From Tenrec ecaudatus (taxonomy: Eukaryota; Chordata; Mammalia; Afrosoricida; Tenrecidae), in the NCBI RefSeq assembly GCF_050624435.1, contig NC_134537.1, forward strand, positions 12,520,584 through 12,584,583: a DNA stretch of 64,000 nucleotides, given 5' to 3'. The notes beneath the pieces are model-generated. The model had not been told where the DNA came from, made no database searches, and saw only the letters and a list, made by a program, of their open reading frames with translations. Shown here piece after piece: positions 1-11,345 of the stretch. Every line of letters begins with the position of its first letter. The stretch's first letter is position 1. Made by a program: the position numbers and the translations under genes.

Positions 1-1149
1 AAGGGTGCGGGCAAGCACAGGAGTTGAAAATGACATAAAAAGTTCCTTGCTCTCTGACCACCAGGCAACCACCAAGCGCTGGAACCACCTGGTGCGACCG
101 TGGTTAAAGAGCTTGGCGGTTCACACCCACTAGCTGCTCCTGGAAAGCAGTCTGCTTCCATCAACATTCACCAACTGGGGACCCAAAGGGGACGTCCCGC
201 TCAGTCATACGGGGCCGTTGTGGGTCGGAAGGGACAATCAGCAGTGAGCCTAGGTTTTTTTTTCTTTTGGTTTGCATCCATCTCACACTTCTGACTCATA
301 ACTAAAACACCGTTTCACTTCATCGCGTTCAGTTGCTCCACTGGGTGGCTAATGCTGCCCAGTTTCTCAGGAGTTCCTGACGTCACTGGCTTGGATTACA
401 GGTCGAGGCATGAGGATTCTTCAACCCTGCCCCAGGTAATCATGATGGGCACCCATGGTTGATAACCACTACCTTGAATACGACATTCACCAAGAGGTCA
501 AATAATAAATGATGCGTGATGCTTTTCTCGCTCATAGCCCGGGAAAAAGGAGAGCCTTCACCCAGTTTCTATTCCTCCGATACAGCTGACTAAAAAAAAA
601 ACAAAACCAGGAAGCACCTGACCTCAATCAGCACTAGGGAAACAAACATTGCCGCTGAATCGACTGCAAATCAGAGAGAGCGTGTGAGGCAGGGAGAACA
701 TGCCCACCTGGTTCCCCAGGCTGAAACCTTCACAGCTTTCTCCCCTGGAGTCCATGGGAAGTTTGAACCACCGACCTTTCTGCCACAGTGCACTACCAGA
801 GACTCGGAAATTAGGACTACGAGAGGCAGAAACGAGAATCCATTGGTTGTAGGTCACAGAGCCTCAGAGCATCGGATGGCCTGGGTCATGAGAAAGATGG
901 GAAACCAACCAGCAGAAAGAAGCGAGCCAATGACAAATGAAATAGAGGGACTGCGCTCCAGTAACAATAGACCCCCTGAGTACCCAGATGGCACCACTGG
1001 GTCATGTCTGACTACTCAGGCAAGGTTGGCGCCCACCAGCCTTTCCCTAAGAGAGTGTTGAAGCCATCTGCTCTTGTCATGACTTCAAACACAGCCTCGG
1101 GAACCCTCGCTAGGCCACGATGACTCAGAATCCACCTGATGCCAGCAGG

Positions 1150-1303
1150 TTACTCACCAAACTCACTGTCACCCAGTTGATTCCAACTCACAGCGACCCT
1201 ATAGGGTAAGGTAGAAATACTCCACGGGTAATTCTGAACTGCCGACCCTGCAGCTAACATACCAAATAGGTAACCACACCATCTCCACTAAGACTGCCAG
1301 AAT
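1150..1303 (-). mobile_element. AfroSINE, diverged
   Basis: Antisense CAGTTGATTCCAACTCACAG and CGACCCTATAGGG, then AACTGCCGACCCTGCAG. In EXOG intron 3. Confidence 0.65.
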
Positions 1304-2304
1304 TTCTTAAGGACATGTCAGATTCTAGGGGCAGGGAAAATACAAGGTGAGGCTAAGTATTTTGTTGGGCAAGAAAGGGGGCACTCGAAGGCTAATGAGT
1401 GCCAGGAAGACACAGGACCTAGGATAAGGGGTTATCTGAAGAATAAAAAATAAATATTGACAATAACAGACTACAACACATTGCATTAAAATATATATTT
1501 TTAAAAATTATGAACCCAGTCCATAAAATAAAAGGGGTGAACAGAGAAGGGAAGGCTCTTTACAGAATGCTAGCTATAAAAAGGCATAAAATTAGGAAAA
1601 TTCAACATTTTATAATTATCAACCACTGAGACATAAATCATTAATGGGTGATAAAGGCACTGAGTTTTTGGATTATAGCATATTTACTCTAAATTCAATT
1701 TGCACATTTTTTTTTTTTGGTAAATAAAAATGTTTTACACTGGATGGTTCTGATCAACACCTTCATCCAGGGACCCAAGCGGGCACTACCGGGAACGGAA
1801 AAGCTGTCCGGAGGCCGTGAGAAGAACACAACAGTAACTGCCCTGTGCCCGGCCCCAAATGACCCGTCTGCATCTGCTAGTAATGAGGAGACAAGCAAAT
1901 CCAAACTGCGGGACACGCCTTGCACCCCAATTATACATGAGCTCATGAAAGATAGCTCCTCCCTTCTGGGGCTGGGAAATTAGTCCAGATTAAGGAAAAA
2001 TGGAGAGACATGGCAACTAAGATGTAATATGACTTCTCATTGGGTTCTAAGTCAAAAACAGCTATCAGGGTCATAATTGGAACAATTTGGGAAATCCAAT
2101 TATCCATCACATGCTTGGTAAGATTATCGTACAAATATACAAAAATGCATTTGTACTCACTTGTTGGATGTGAGGGTATATTACTGTCATTCATACAAAT
2201 ACTCTAATTCTTAGAGGATACATGCTCCCGGGCAATCTACTTAGAATTAAGTGTTTATGCCTACACCTTGACAAACAGGTGTTTTTTTTTAGACTGGTAG
2301 ATTT

Positions 2305-2430
2305 TTCTTTTTTTTAAAGGTCATTTTATTGAGCGCTCTTACTGCTCATAACAATCCATTCATCAATTGTATCGAGCATCAAATACAGGTTTTTACATAT
2401 ATACAGAAAGTGTCTCAAAATGTGTTTGCG
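2305..2430 (-). mobile_element. L1-like 3' end, antisense
   Basis: GTCATTTTATTGAGCGCTCT, ATAACAATCCATTCATCAAT and TATCGAGCA are antisense 3'-terminal landmarks of the family whose full copy is at 45455. In EXOG intron 3. Confidence 0.65.
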
Positions 2431-2565
2431 GTATTCTTTTTTTCCGAAATATAACGGAGTGGGGACGGCTTCAGCGACCAGTGGCTCCTCAGTTCTCTTT
2501 TCCTGTTTCCTTCTGGTTTTCCTGGCTTTAAAAAACAACCCCAACTAGTGAGTTGATTCAGGATC

Positions 2566-2744
2566 CTCAAGTTAATTCTGACTCATAGCGACCCAACAGG
2601 CCCGCAAACGGCCCCTCGGGGTTCCCAAGGGTAAATCTCTGCAGGAGTAGAGAGTCTCCTCTTTGGAACAGCTGGGGATTTTGAACTGCTGACCTCGGGG
2701 GTCAGCAGCCCAACACTTAACTCACTGCTTCACCAGGGGCCCTT
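2566..2744 (-). mobile_element. AfroSINE
   Basis: Antisense AATTCTGACTCATAGCGACC, TTTTGAACTGCTGACCTCGG and ACTTAACTCACTGCTTCACC. Ends in AGGGGCCC, 220 bp from EXOG exon 3. Confidence 0.8.
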
Positions 2745-2968
2745 TCTTTCATGAGGTTCCTTGCTGAGCCTCTTTAAAACATATCTCGACATTGATCAAA
2801 ATAATCATCATCGAAGTCGGGAGAGAGATGAGGAAATAACCAGGGAAATTCACCAGCTGGCTTGGCGTGAGTCCTAGGTTTTGAAAAGTCCAAATTCTGC
2901 GATAGGCACAGACCACCCCTCCCGTCTCACTCCCCGCCCACCCCCTCACCCCCTGCCATAATGCCTAC

Positions 2969-3108
2969 GGTTGAAAATTTGTTATTTCCTGCAGGAGCCA
3001 TGTGTCCTCGTGACCACCCACTGCCAAGATAGTCCGCGTTGAGGGCACTGAAGACGGGAGGGATGTTGGGATCAGGCTTGAATTTACAGTGTTTCCTGTC
3101 TGCGTCAC
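2969..3108 (-). CDS. EXOG: EXOG coding exon 3 (SRGH active-site motif)
   Basis: Acceptor CTCCAG, then completes Gly104 and encodes DADRKHCKFKPDPNIPPVFS and on to the SRGHMAPAGNNKFST segment. It contains catalytic His139 and, at 145, the Asn of the APAGNN stretch. The donor ACC|GTAGGC has C at -1, which is weaker than usual; the boundary is the only GT that keeps the homology and phase 0. Confidence 0.9.
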
Positions 3109-6100
3109 CTGGAGAAACACACATAAAAGGGGTCAGTTATCAGCGGACACACAACCAGATCCGTTCTCTAAGCAGGGCAAGCCGCTGGCAGCGGGCTCCT
3201 ATCTCTCCAGGCAGCTAGTACTTCGGGGTTGTGCGCACATCCCGTGTTCCTGGGATGTTTCCGACACTCCAGCTGGCCTGGAAAGCATGCTCTGCACACC
3301 ACACAGCCACCTCACACCATGTTGGTCCTGGCTCTGCGAGCGAAATAGAGAAACCCCCTCTCTGGTGTTCAAGTCAAAACAGTGATCAATCAATACTGGG
3401 CTTGCGTTAAAAGTTCGGTTACTAAATAGACAATTCCAAAGACTCCCACGTATTAGATTTCCAACCGCTCTACTTGGCCATGTTTGTACATACTCAAATA
3501 ATGGATATATATAGACACAAAACAATTTGTCCTGGGAAGACACAGCCGGGGTGGGGGTTGGGGGGGGTGTCTCAGATAGCTTGCCTACTGCCTCTTTGGC
3601 CAAGGACAAAGCATTTAAGCTAGGAGCTCACTCCCCAAATTCATGAAACAGAGTACCATAGATACTCGAGTATAAGCTGACCCGAATATCAGCCAAGGCA
3701 CCTAATTCTACCACCAAAACTGCATTAAAAATGTGCTGAAAAACCTCGGCCTATACATGAGTATATATGGCATCTGAGTACCAGACGGGAGGAGAAATCT
3801 CACTGTTTACTGATTTTCTACAAGTTCCTCCAGACGGAGGACAGGACAGCAGCAAACTCTAATACAATGGCCATCGTCATCGAGCTAGACCTGGGGGTGC
3901 CACAAAAATTATGACACATGGAATACCCTCAGAATGCTACTCAACGAAGTCCCCAAGGCTACTGGCAATTTCATTCTGCCAAGAAAAGCTTAAAGCCGTC
4001 AGACCCTCAGGTACAGAGCGAAGACTCGAATCCTGTCTTGTATTCCAGCTCAAGGCAACCCGGGTATGCAGAGTCAACCTGCTCCCCTGGGGTGCCCATG
4101 GCCATGACCTCTGGGAAGCAAACTGCCAGACCTGTCTTCCAAAGGCATCTCTGGTGGGTCCCAACCCCTCACCTCTTGGCTGGTGGTCTAACCCTTGACC
4201 ATTCCCTCCACCCGGGAACTCCCAAGCGGCTGGTAGCCAGCTAGTTATAACAGCTTCCTACGAAATAACTACCAGCGCAGAAGAACTGTCATGAGCCAAG
4301 GCTGCAGGTGTCACTGCTTTGGGTGTGCGGTTGCCTTGGGCTCATGGGGGTTTCCAAGGGCCCAGGATGAAAATGCTGTCCAGGAATGTGCTCCGGTTGG
4401 GGTCTGAAGAGTTTCAGCGAAAGCATTCTTCCAAGTTCATGGTTTAAGGCGGCTTCCTCTATCAGGCTATACGGATTTGGACTAGCCTGTGGCCTCAACT
4501 ACTGGAGGTCAGGCTTCTTCTCGCCCCTCTCGCTCTTGCTCCACTCGGTACCTTTGGTGGAGTCCTTTACGATGGGCGGGTGGGTACATTCTGGCTCTCC
4601 TTTCCCAAATGTGCAGCCCTTCAGAGATGTTGCTGACTGTGGGGAGGGTCTACCCAGGAGACAACCTACCGTGGGCAAAACTAAGTAAAGCCAAGGGCAG
4701 ATCGTTTGTGGCTATAGGGAAGAATCCAATTAATTACAGACTGGAACGAAATGAGAAAACCGATGGCAAATTGGTAATAAAACGCACAACGACGGGGAAA
4801 GGCCGTATTCCTTATAAAACGAGCTCCTGGAAATCGATTCTAAAAATATCCCAACTGAAAATGGGTTAAAAAAAATTCACTAACTGGTAGCCCTCATAAA
4901 TGCCAAGACATCCAAGCACGAAACAGGTAGAGCTCAGGCATGCTCACTATGGTGAGGGCTGGGAGGGACAGGAAAAAAAACAAACCAGTTTCAATCGGAA
5001 TAATCTCTCCAGAAGCCAATTTGATAGTCTACCAAAGCCTGGCCGCCTTCCATCACAGGCTCCACCCTGATCATGTCATGAACAGATGTACACGCCTGCA
5101 TGCGTCTCCAGCCTCGTCTGGTATCACATCCCCCATGCTCACTAAGCTCCAGCCACTCTGGCCTTCCTCCAGTTCCCTAGAGGACCAAAACTCTCCTCCA
5201 CACTGGGGCCGACACAATGTAGAGCAAAGAACACCGTAAGAATCCTCAAGCCCTCGGTCACCGCGGCACATGTGGAAAATGGCATATGCACGGCTTGCTG
5301 GGAAGGAGGGCCCCCTTTCCTGACGAGGATGCTCTTGACCACGACCCCTGGCCCACTCACCGCCTCTGCCCACCATGCCCACCCCTTCAGATCACTTTCT
5401 CCGAAGCGCCACTAAATCAAAGGCAGGTTCTCCGGCTGCAATCTCGCCTCACATTCTTCACCGCACGGTTGCGGTTAGGTGCCGTCCACTGAGCTCCAAC
5501 GCATAGCGACCCTACGTCCAACACGAAACGTGGCCCCGTCCTACGTGGTCCTCCTACTGTTGTGATTGAGCCCACTAGGGCAGCCACCGTGTCACGCCGA
5601 GGAGCTTCCTCTCTTACATGGACCTGCTACTTCGCCACACATGGTATCATTTTCCAGGGACTGGTCTCTGCTACTAACGTGTGCAAAGTACATGAGGTTC
5701 AATCTTGCCAAGGATCCTGGCTTCTAAGGAGCATTCTGGCTGGATTTCTTTTAAGACAGACTTATTTCTTCCGCTGGCAGTCTCTGGTACTTTCAGTATT
5801 TTTTCCCAACACCTTAATTCAAATGCTTCAATTATTTCCCCTTGTTCCTTATTCACAGTCCAGTTTTTATGTGCATAAGAGGTGATTAAAAGTACCATCA
5901 GGTAAGGGGAAGGTGGAGGGAGAAAGAGGAAACTGATCACAATGGTCTACATATAACCCCCTCCCAGGGGGATGGACAACAGAAAAGTGGGTGAAGGGAG
6001 ACATCAGACAGCGTAAGACATGAAAAAAATAATAATAGTTTATAAATTGTCAAGGGTTCATGAGGAAGGGAGGGTGGAGGAGGGAGAGGGAAAATGAGGA

Positions 6101-8509
6101 GCTGATACCAAGGGCTCAAATAGAAAGAAACTGTTTTGAGGATGATGACAGCAACAAATGTATAAATGTGCTCAACACAATGCACATATGGATGGATTGT
6201 GATAAGAGCTGTATGAGCCCCCAATAAAATGATTTTTTTTAAGTATCATCTGATGGGTCAGGCACATCTTGGGTGCCTAACACTTAAATTTCTGGGGCAA
6301 ATGTGCCCAATGCAATACGTCAAATGATTTCTTAACTTCTACTTCCATGAGTGTTATGAATCCAGAAAAAAAATAAATTCTTTATGATGTCAATCTTTTC
6401 TCCATTTACCATGATGTTATTGATTGTATCCAGTTGTCAGGGTTTTGTGTGTGTGTGTGTTATTTGACTTCACTGTCTTTATCCCAATTTCCAATCGCTT
6501 TTCTTTTACAGTAACGACCACCAAGTATAATACACACTCAGGATGGTTTGTACAATACGTCCTCCCTCCAGTGGACACCACCATGGAAGCAGGGACTGTA
6601 TCTACCTTGTGGCTAACGCTGAGAGCCACGGAGCCAATTCAGACTCAAACGGACCTCCTATGGCCCCAGTGCATGACTTCATGGAAGCAAATGGCCAAGT
6701 CTTTTTCTCCAGCTGAGTGGTTTTGAACTGCCAACCTGGGTGAGCACCTGGGCGCTTGGCCATTTTGCCACTGAGCCTCCAGACAGCTATGTTAGTCACT
6801 GATGCACAGAACCAGCCACACAGCACTCTGATAAATGCTGAAGTAACAAGTAAATGGTGCTCCTAGTAGCAATATTGGGCACCACCCCACTGATACACCA
6901 AGATAGGGATTCTCTCTCGGCTCCCGAGACAGCTGGAAAGGACCCAGGGCTCGCCGACGGCCAACAGGTCCGCCTACCCAGTGAACCGTTTTCATGTCGT
7001 CATGAGCCATGATGGGGAAAAGGTTGAGGATATTATCAATAATAACCCTACTTGCGCTCAATGCTGGACACGTCAATGCCTTCGTGTCTGCTTCCCCCCT
7101 AGTCACCTACCCTTTATCTTGCTTTGGGATATGTGTTCAAGAACCCATCTCGGCACCCGCTTGGCCCGATCATAAGACAAGGCGTGATTGCTGTAACACT
7201 GGGTCTCCGTCCCAGTGAGAGGAAATCCAAACTGTCCCAAGAGAGCCTTTTCCTCAGAACCTAAAAGTGGAGCGGGGGGAAGCAAAATAAAAACACAAAT
7301 CAGTAACTCTTACTAGCAATCAAAGATTATTTTTAAAAAGGGGAAGGACGAGATTTATAAAGGACGAGCTCAAGAGTTTAACCAACCAGGAGGCGGCATT
7401 ACTTATTAGGCAGCGGTTCTCAACCTGTGGGTCGCGACCCCTTTGCGGGTAGCAGGACCCTTTCACAGGGGTCGCCTGAGACCATCGTCTTTAGGAAATG
7501 AGACACCGCTTCTCTATTGTCTCCAGGCGGGTCCATCCACATGCAGATACATCCACAGATGAGTAGCCGGTGTGAAGACTGTGACCCAGGCTACACCATG
7601 CTTCCAGACAACATTTCATTGATTTGTCATTAGAAATAAATATTTCACAATATAGAATTACATATTGTTTTTGTGATTAATCACTATGCTTTAATTAGAT
7701 TTAATGATGCTCAATTTATAACAATGAAAATACATCCTGCATACCAGATATTTACATGACAATTCATACATAACAAAATTAGAGTTATGAAGTAGTAATG
7801 AAAATCATTTTATGGTTGGGGGTCACCACAGGAGGAACTGTGTGAAAGGGTCGCGGCGTGAGGAAGGTCGAGAACCACTGCTACAAGGCACAGAGAACAG
7901 CAAGCCAATGGGTAGCTGTGCCTACAATTGGGGAGAAGGACCTGATCTTACTGGTCTTGCACATCAGAGTCCCAAACCTCTCGGCCTCCCACAAGCAACT
8001 GTGTACACACTCAGCTCTGGACAGGACGTCCTGTCCCTAGAGGACAGTGCGACAGAGGACGGCCCTGAAGACACAGCTCGGAGAGTGGTGGCCGGTCTGA
8101 GGGGCCCACCTGTGGGCAAACCAGAAAGAGGGTGTAACAGACTGGTGATAGGCGGGAAGCCCCAAGTCCCTGAGAAACCCCGAATGTAGACTGCTGACTC
8201 TGGGGCCAGCATGTGGCACCTCACCCAAACTGGTTAGGGGTTACTCACAAGGGGGTCACACCGACAGTCTAAAGAAGGGCTGGGGGAGGTGGGTCACTAG
8301 ATGGCTCCACCCCTGGCTGCAAGAAGAGCAACAGGGAGCTGCAGGTGGGCTGAGGATTTAAAGTGCTGCTGGGTAAGCGATCCCAGGCGATGGAACCCTG
8401 ACGGAAAAGGAGATTGGGCTGAGGGGTTATCGGAGGGCCTACCCACTATGTCGTGGAGAAATCTACTCTGGGTCAGGACATCAGTTAGACTTTGAACAAT
8501 TTATATGGG

Positions 8510-8576
<67 letters not shown>

Positions 8577-11296
8577 GTTAACTGTATAAAATTGGCAGGA
8601 CAAGCAACCCCATGGAGACAGCAATGGAATGGACAGTTCTGGGGCAGGGGGGGCATGGGAGGGGAGGAGGCAGGGGAGGTGAGTGGTGAGCCAACAATGA
8701 CAGGGACAGGGGAACAACAAGGGTTACAAAATTGACAGTGGGAAAGGTTTAGCTTTCCTGGTCCGGTTAGATGAGTAGAAAAGTGACTGAGAGGAATTAC
8801 TGAGAGGTGGACAATGGGTAAGCATAATAGTGGGGCAGGAGGAAAGAAGAAAAAAACAAATATATATATATATAGTTTATACATGAGTATAAGCCAAGTT
8901 TTCAGCACATATTTTATGTAGTTTTTGGGGTAAAATTAGGTGCCTCAGCTGATATTCGGATCAGTTTATACTCAAGTATATACTGTGTGTGTGTGTAAAT
9001 GTAGATATGTAAATATATAAATACAGGTGTATTTGTCTATACATTACACATATGTAAATTTAATGAGGAAGCAGATGGACCTTAGGGCTCTACTAAAATC
9101 ACCCCCAAGTACAAGAACGGATGGTCCTAATGTGGCACTGTTTGATATTCACCGTCCCGACACATCGCTGAAGACAAAACAGGTGCCTAAGCAAATGTGG
9201 TGAAGAAAGCTGATGGTGCCGGGATATTAACAAACACAGCATCTGGGGTCTTGAAGGGCTGTAGTCAAACAAGCAGCCACCCAGCAGGGAAGCAACAAAG
9301 CCCACATGGAAGCAGCACACCAGCCTGTGTGATCATGAGGTGTCGATGGGATCAGGTATCAGAAGTTCAAAGACAAGCAATCAAATGGATGTAAAGGAGC
9401 GTGGGCAACGAGCATGGAGACCCAAAGCCTACCTGCAAGACACTTGGACAGACCCTCACAGGGGGTTATACGGTGCGGTGCGGGGGCATGAGGAAGTCAG
9501 GCTGTGGCACAGCACTGATGAACCCATAACTACCCTCTGGTTCTTTATACTACCTCCCCTTACTATTAAGGCTTATGTTTCACCCACTCATACTGTTAGA
9601 CCTATGTATGTCCAAGAGTACAAGTAAGATCGTTGGATGCAGGAATGCCAGCACAGACAACCCTATAGAAAGACAGCGGGTGGGATGGGTGGGGGACGGA
9701 GACAAGGAGGAGCTGATAGCAATGCTCCACTCAAGGGAAACAAATAACAGAATTATAAGTGAAAAAAACATATACATGAATATTAATAATAATCTACAAC
9801 AATAACAAGGGTTCCTGGGGGGAAAGGGTGGGGGAGGGAAGGGCTAAAGGGGAGCCGATATCAGAGTTCAAGAAAGAAAATGTTTTGAAACTGATTTTAG
9901 TAGCAACTGTACAATTTTTATTTGCTTGAGCAATTTGAATTGTGGAATGTTATAACATCGGTAAGAGCTCCCAATAAAATGAATAAAAAAGAAATGGTGT
10001 TCACAAAAACAGTATTCTAAGGAAAACTCTAGCACTCGATAATACAACTGAATGGAAGAGAACTACTTATTAGGGTTTAAGGCGAGTGTGGGGGCCTTGA
10101 CATTGTAAGCCGTTTAAAAGGCCCTTATTCCTTGACCCTCGCTCTTAATGTACTGCACCCAAGCACTGGTGAGTGTGTAGCACCACAACCACACACACAC
10201 CTCCACCCTGGCCTTACAGTGAGCCGCCGCCTGCCACTTAACCCACTGCGCTGCCACACCACCTTGGGAGTAGCCCAGTCCAGATGTAACCGGCGTCAGT
10301 TTCCCCCTGTAGATGCCTCTTCCTATCTTCAACCCATCAGCACACCTCTCTTGCTAAATGCCAAGTTTCCAAAGGCTGGCATCTGGAGATTAGCCTATCC
10401 GAGAAAGCATAAGAAATGGGCAGCATTCACAGTCCAGGATAATGGACCCTTGGAAACTGGAGGATGGAGATACTTTGAAAGAAGGGCCAGCTGGTATTCT
10501 TCATCTGAACGATGACAAAGGGAGGAGGTAATTGAGGTCGTCTGCTGGAAGTGACTTTCCACTCCAGGTGACACACTGATGCACAACTGCCCCAGAGGGC
10601 TTCTGTGGACCTACATCTGTAGGGCGGAGCGCACCTCGGCTTTCTCCTCTGGGGAAAGGGGGGCTCCAAATCGCAGACCTTCAGGGGAGTTGGTGAGCAC
10701 GATAACCTCTGCGACTCCGGGGCTCTCATCTGCTAACGCTGTGTGAGGCGCGCGCATGCGTGTGTGTGTGTGTGTGTGTGTGTTGTTGGCTTTCTACTCC
10801 CTTAGGGTTACAGTCTCGGAAAGCCACAGGGCCGGGTCTACTCTGTCCTCCAGGGTCACTGGAGTGGGAACCTGACTCAGCAGCGGGCAGTGAGTTTGGA
10901 TTTCATACACCAGGCTCTGTGCCAGCGTGTGATGGAGAACGAAGCAGACGTAGTTTCAACTCTTGGGGCGCTCACACCCGGGGAGGGCGCGAACAGAACC
11001 ACATCGCGCACGAACCCGCCTGGGGGAAGAGGGTGCTCGAAGGGTAGGAGTGGGGGTCACGCCGGGACCAGGAGCCCCCGGGAAGGGCTGGGCGCGCGCG
11101 AGGCCGGGCGGGCAGGGCAGCGGGCAGCAGCCTTACCGTCCGGCTCTCTCGCCGCCGCCGCCTCGGCGCTCCGACCCCGAAGGAACTGCAGGGCCGCGAG
11201 TCCCGCTCCCGCCGCACCCACGGCGGCCCCGGCCACGAAGCTACCCCAAAAACGCCGCGGGCCTCGCAGGCGGGAAGCAAAGCCCTTGGCAGCCAT
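2969..11296 (-). CDS. EXOG: EXOG, mitochondrial exo/endonuclease G (exons 1-3, 3' part outside the window)
   Basis: EXOG is a nuclease of the beta-beta-alpha-metal (EndoG/NUC1) family in the mitochondrial inner membrane. It has 5'-exonuclease and endonuclease activity used in mtDNA repair and primer removal. Coding exons are 11137-11296, 7111-7260 and 2969-3108 (450 nt, 150 residues). An N-terminal basic segment and a Gly/Ala-rich hydrophobic anchor (about residues 14-39) precede the conserved FGFPLTGTE and NHALSYDRAKRVPRWVLEHI. The SGWSRGHMAPAGNN stretch carries the active-site motif SRGH with catalytic His139. The Ser in SRGH distinguishes EXOG from EndoG (DRGH). All junctions are in phase and there is no stop. 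Human EXOG is about 368 residues, so some 218 residues lie to the left of the window. Confidence 0.95.
3656..3770 (+). mobile_element. Palindromic MITE-like element, copy A
   Basis: The ends CCATAGATACTCGAGTATAA and, inverted, CCATATATACTCATGTATAG match at 18 of 22 positions when extended. Core is GCACCTAATTCTACCACC then GCATTAAAAATGTGCTG. About 115 bp, in EXOG intron 2. Confidence 0.7.
5474..6445 (-). mobile_element. RTE (BovB-like) LINE 3' fragment, interrupted
   Basis: Left part 5474-5900 has CCAGGGACTGGTCTCTGCTA and GGAGCATTCTGGCTGGATTT; right part 6251-6445 has GCCCAATGCAATACGTCAAA and TTTCTCCATTTACCATGATG. These are reverse-complement landmarks of the afrotherian RTE reverse-transcriptase end. 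Coding capacity is lost. Confidence 0.72.
5901..6240 (+). mobile_element. L1-3'-UTR-like retroposon, 5'-truncated, inserted in RTE
   Basis: Begins near GGTAAGGGGAAGGTGGAGGG and ends CCCCCAATAAAATGATTTTT. Near-perfect duplication AAGTA(C/T)CATC at 5890-5899 and 6241-6250 interrupts an RTE fragment. Confidence 0.78.
6615..6785 (-). mobile_element. AfroSINE, old
   Basis: GAGCCAATTCAGACTCAAAC, then GGTTTTGAACTGCCAACCTG and CATTTTGCCACTGAGCCTCC. Diverged but co-linear. Confidence 0.55.
7111..7260 (-). CDS. EXOG: EXOG coding exon 2
   Basis: Acceptor CTTTTAG, then GT TCT completing Gly54. Encodes SEEKALLGQFGFPLTGTETQ and on to HISQSKIK, the start of the nuclease domain. Donor AAAGG|GTAGGT. Phase matches exon 1 and exon 3. 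Confidence 0.95.
7411..7880 (+). mobile_element. Near-complete non-autonomous SPIN (hAT) DNA transposon
   Basis: The 470-bp element starts CAGCGGTTCTCAACCTG and ends with GGTCGAGAACCACTG, so the ends are inverted repeats matching at about 13 of 15 positions. Internal blocks GGGTCGCGACCCC, CACAGGGGTCGCC and TTATGGTTGGGGGTCACC are those I know from SPIN. Flanking 8-mers TTATTAGG and CTACAAGG are degenerate duplications at best. It codes for nothing and lies in EXOG intron 1. Confidence 0.9.
8512..8573. repeat. (CT)n microsatellite
   Basis: About 30 uninterrupted CT units in EXOG intron 1. Confidence 0.97.
8872..8984 (-). mobile_element. Palindromic MITE-like element, copy B (inverted)
   Basis: Reverse-oriented relative of copy A: the + strand reads TTATACATGAGTATAAGCC, TTTTCAGCACAT, TAAAATTAGGTGCCTCAGCT and TTTATACTCAAGTATATACT. 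It is inserted at the edge of TA and TG dinucleotide runs. Confidence 0.7.
9050..9996 (+). mobile_element. L1-3'-UTR-like retroposon, long copy
   Basis: Parallel to the copy at 45455: GATCGCTGAAGACAAA-type start, ACACCAGCCTGTGTGATCAT, GTGTCGATGGGATCAGG, a G-rich purine tract at 9820-9856 and the end GCTCCCAATAAAATGAATAA plus A-rich tail. No duplication was found by eye. In EXOG intron 1. Confidence 0.72.
10575..10740 (-). mobile_element. AfroSINE, old
   Basis: ACTGCCCCAGAGGGCTTCTG, CGGCTTTCTCCTCTGGGGAA and GCGACTCCGGGGCTCTC keep antisense SINE order. Confidence 0.45.
10758..10783. repeat. (TG)n microsatellite
   Basis: About 13 TG units preceded by GCGCGCATGCG, just downstream of the EXOG CpG island in intron 1. 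Confidence 0.9.
10788..10900 (+). mobile_element. AfroSINE 3' half
   Basis: GGCTTTCTACTCCCTTAGGG, GGAAAGCCACAGGGCCGGGT and GGGCAGTGAGTTTGGATTT. It abuts the TG microsatellite at 10758 and stops at the edge of the EXOG CpG island. Confidence 0.65.
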
Positions 11297-11345
11297 CTTC
11301 CCCGAGGTACCGGCTTTGCCCAGCGCGCATGCCTGACGCCTAACG
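10950..11345 (-). promoter_or_regulatory. EXOG: CpG island and promoter region of EXOG
   Basis: CpG-rich stretch over exon 1 and the start of intron 1. The initiation context AAGATGGCTGCC is YY1-like, common at mitochondrial-protein genes. No TATA box is seen. Four CCAAT boxes lie 51 to 191 bp upstream of the ATG, inside a minisatellite. Confidence 0.6.
11137..11296 (-). CDS. EXOG: EXOG coding exon 1 (mitochondrial targeting and membrane anchor)
   Basis: Encodes MAAKGFASRLRGPRRFWGSF and continues VAGAAVGAAGAGLAALQFLR to EPD, plus one base of Gly. Arg-rich N terminus followed by a GxxxA-type hydrophobic helix fits a mitochondrial signal anchor. The start codon context GGGAAGATGG has A at -3 and G at +4. 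The donor is GACG|GTAAGG. An in-frame ATG 23 codons upstream (11365) has no intervening stop. Confidence 0.94.

Noticed and set aside
720-810. Very diverged antisense AfroSINE
   Set aside because: TTTGAACCACCGACC-like match only; too short and weak to annotate.
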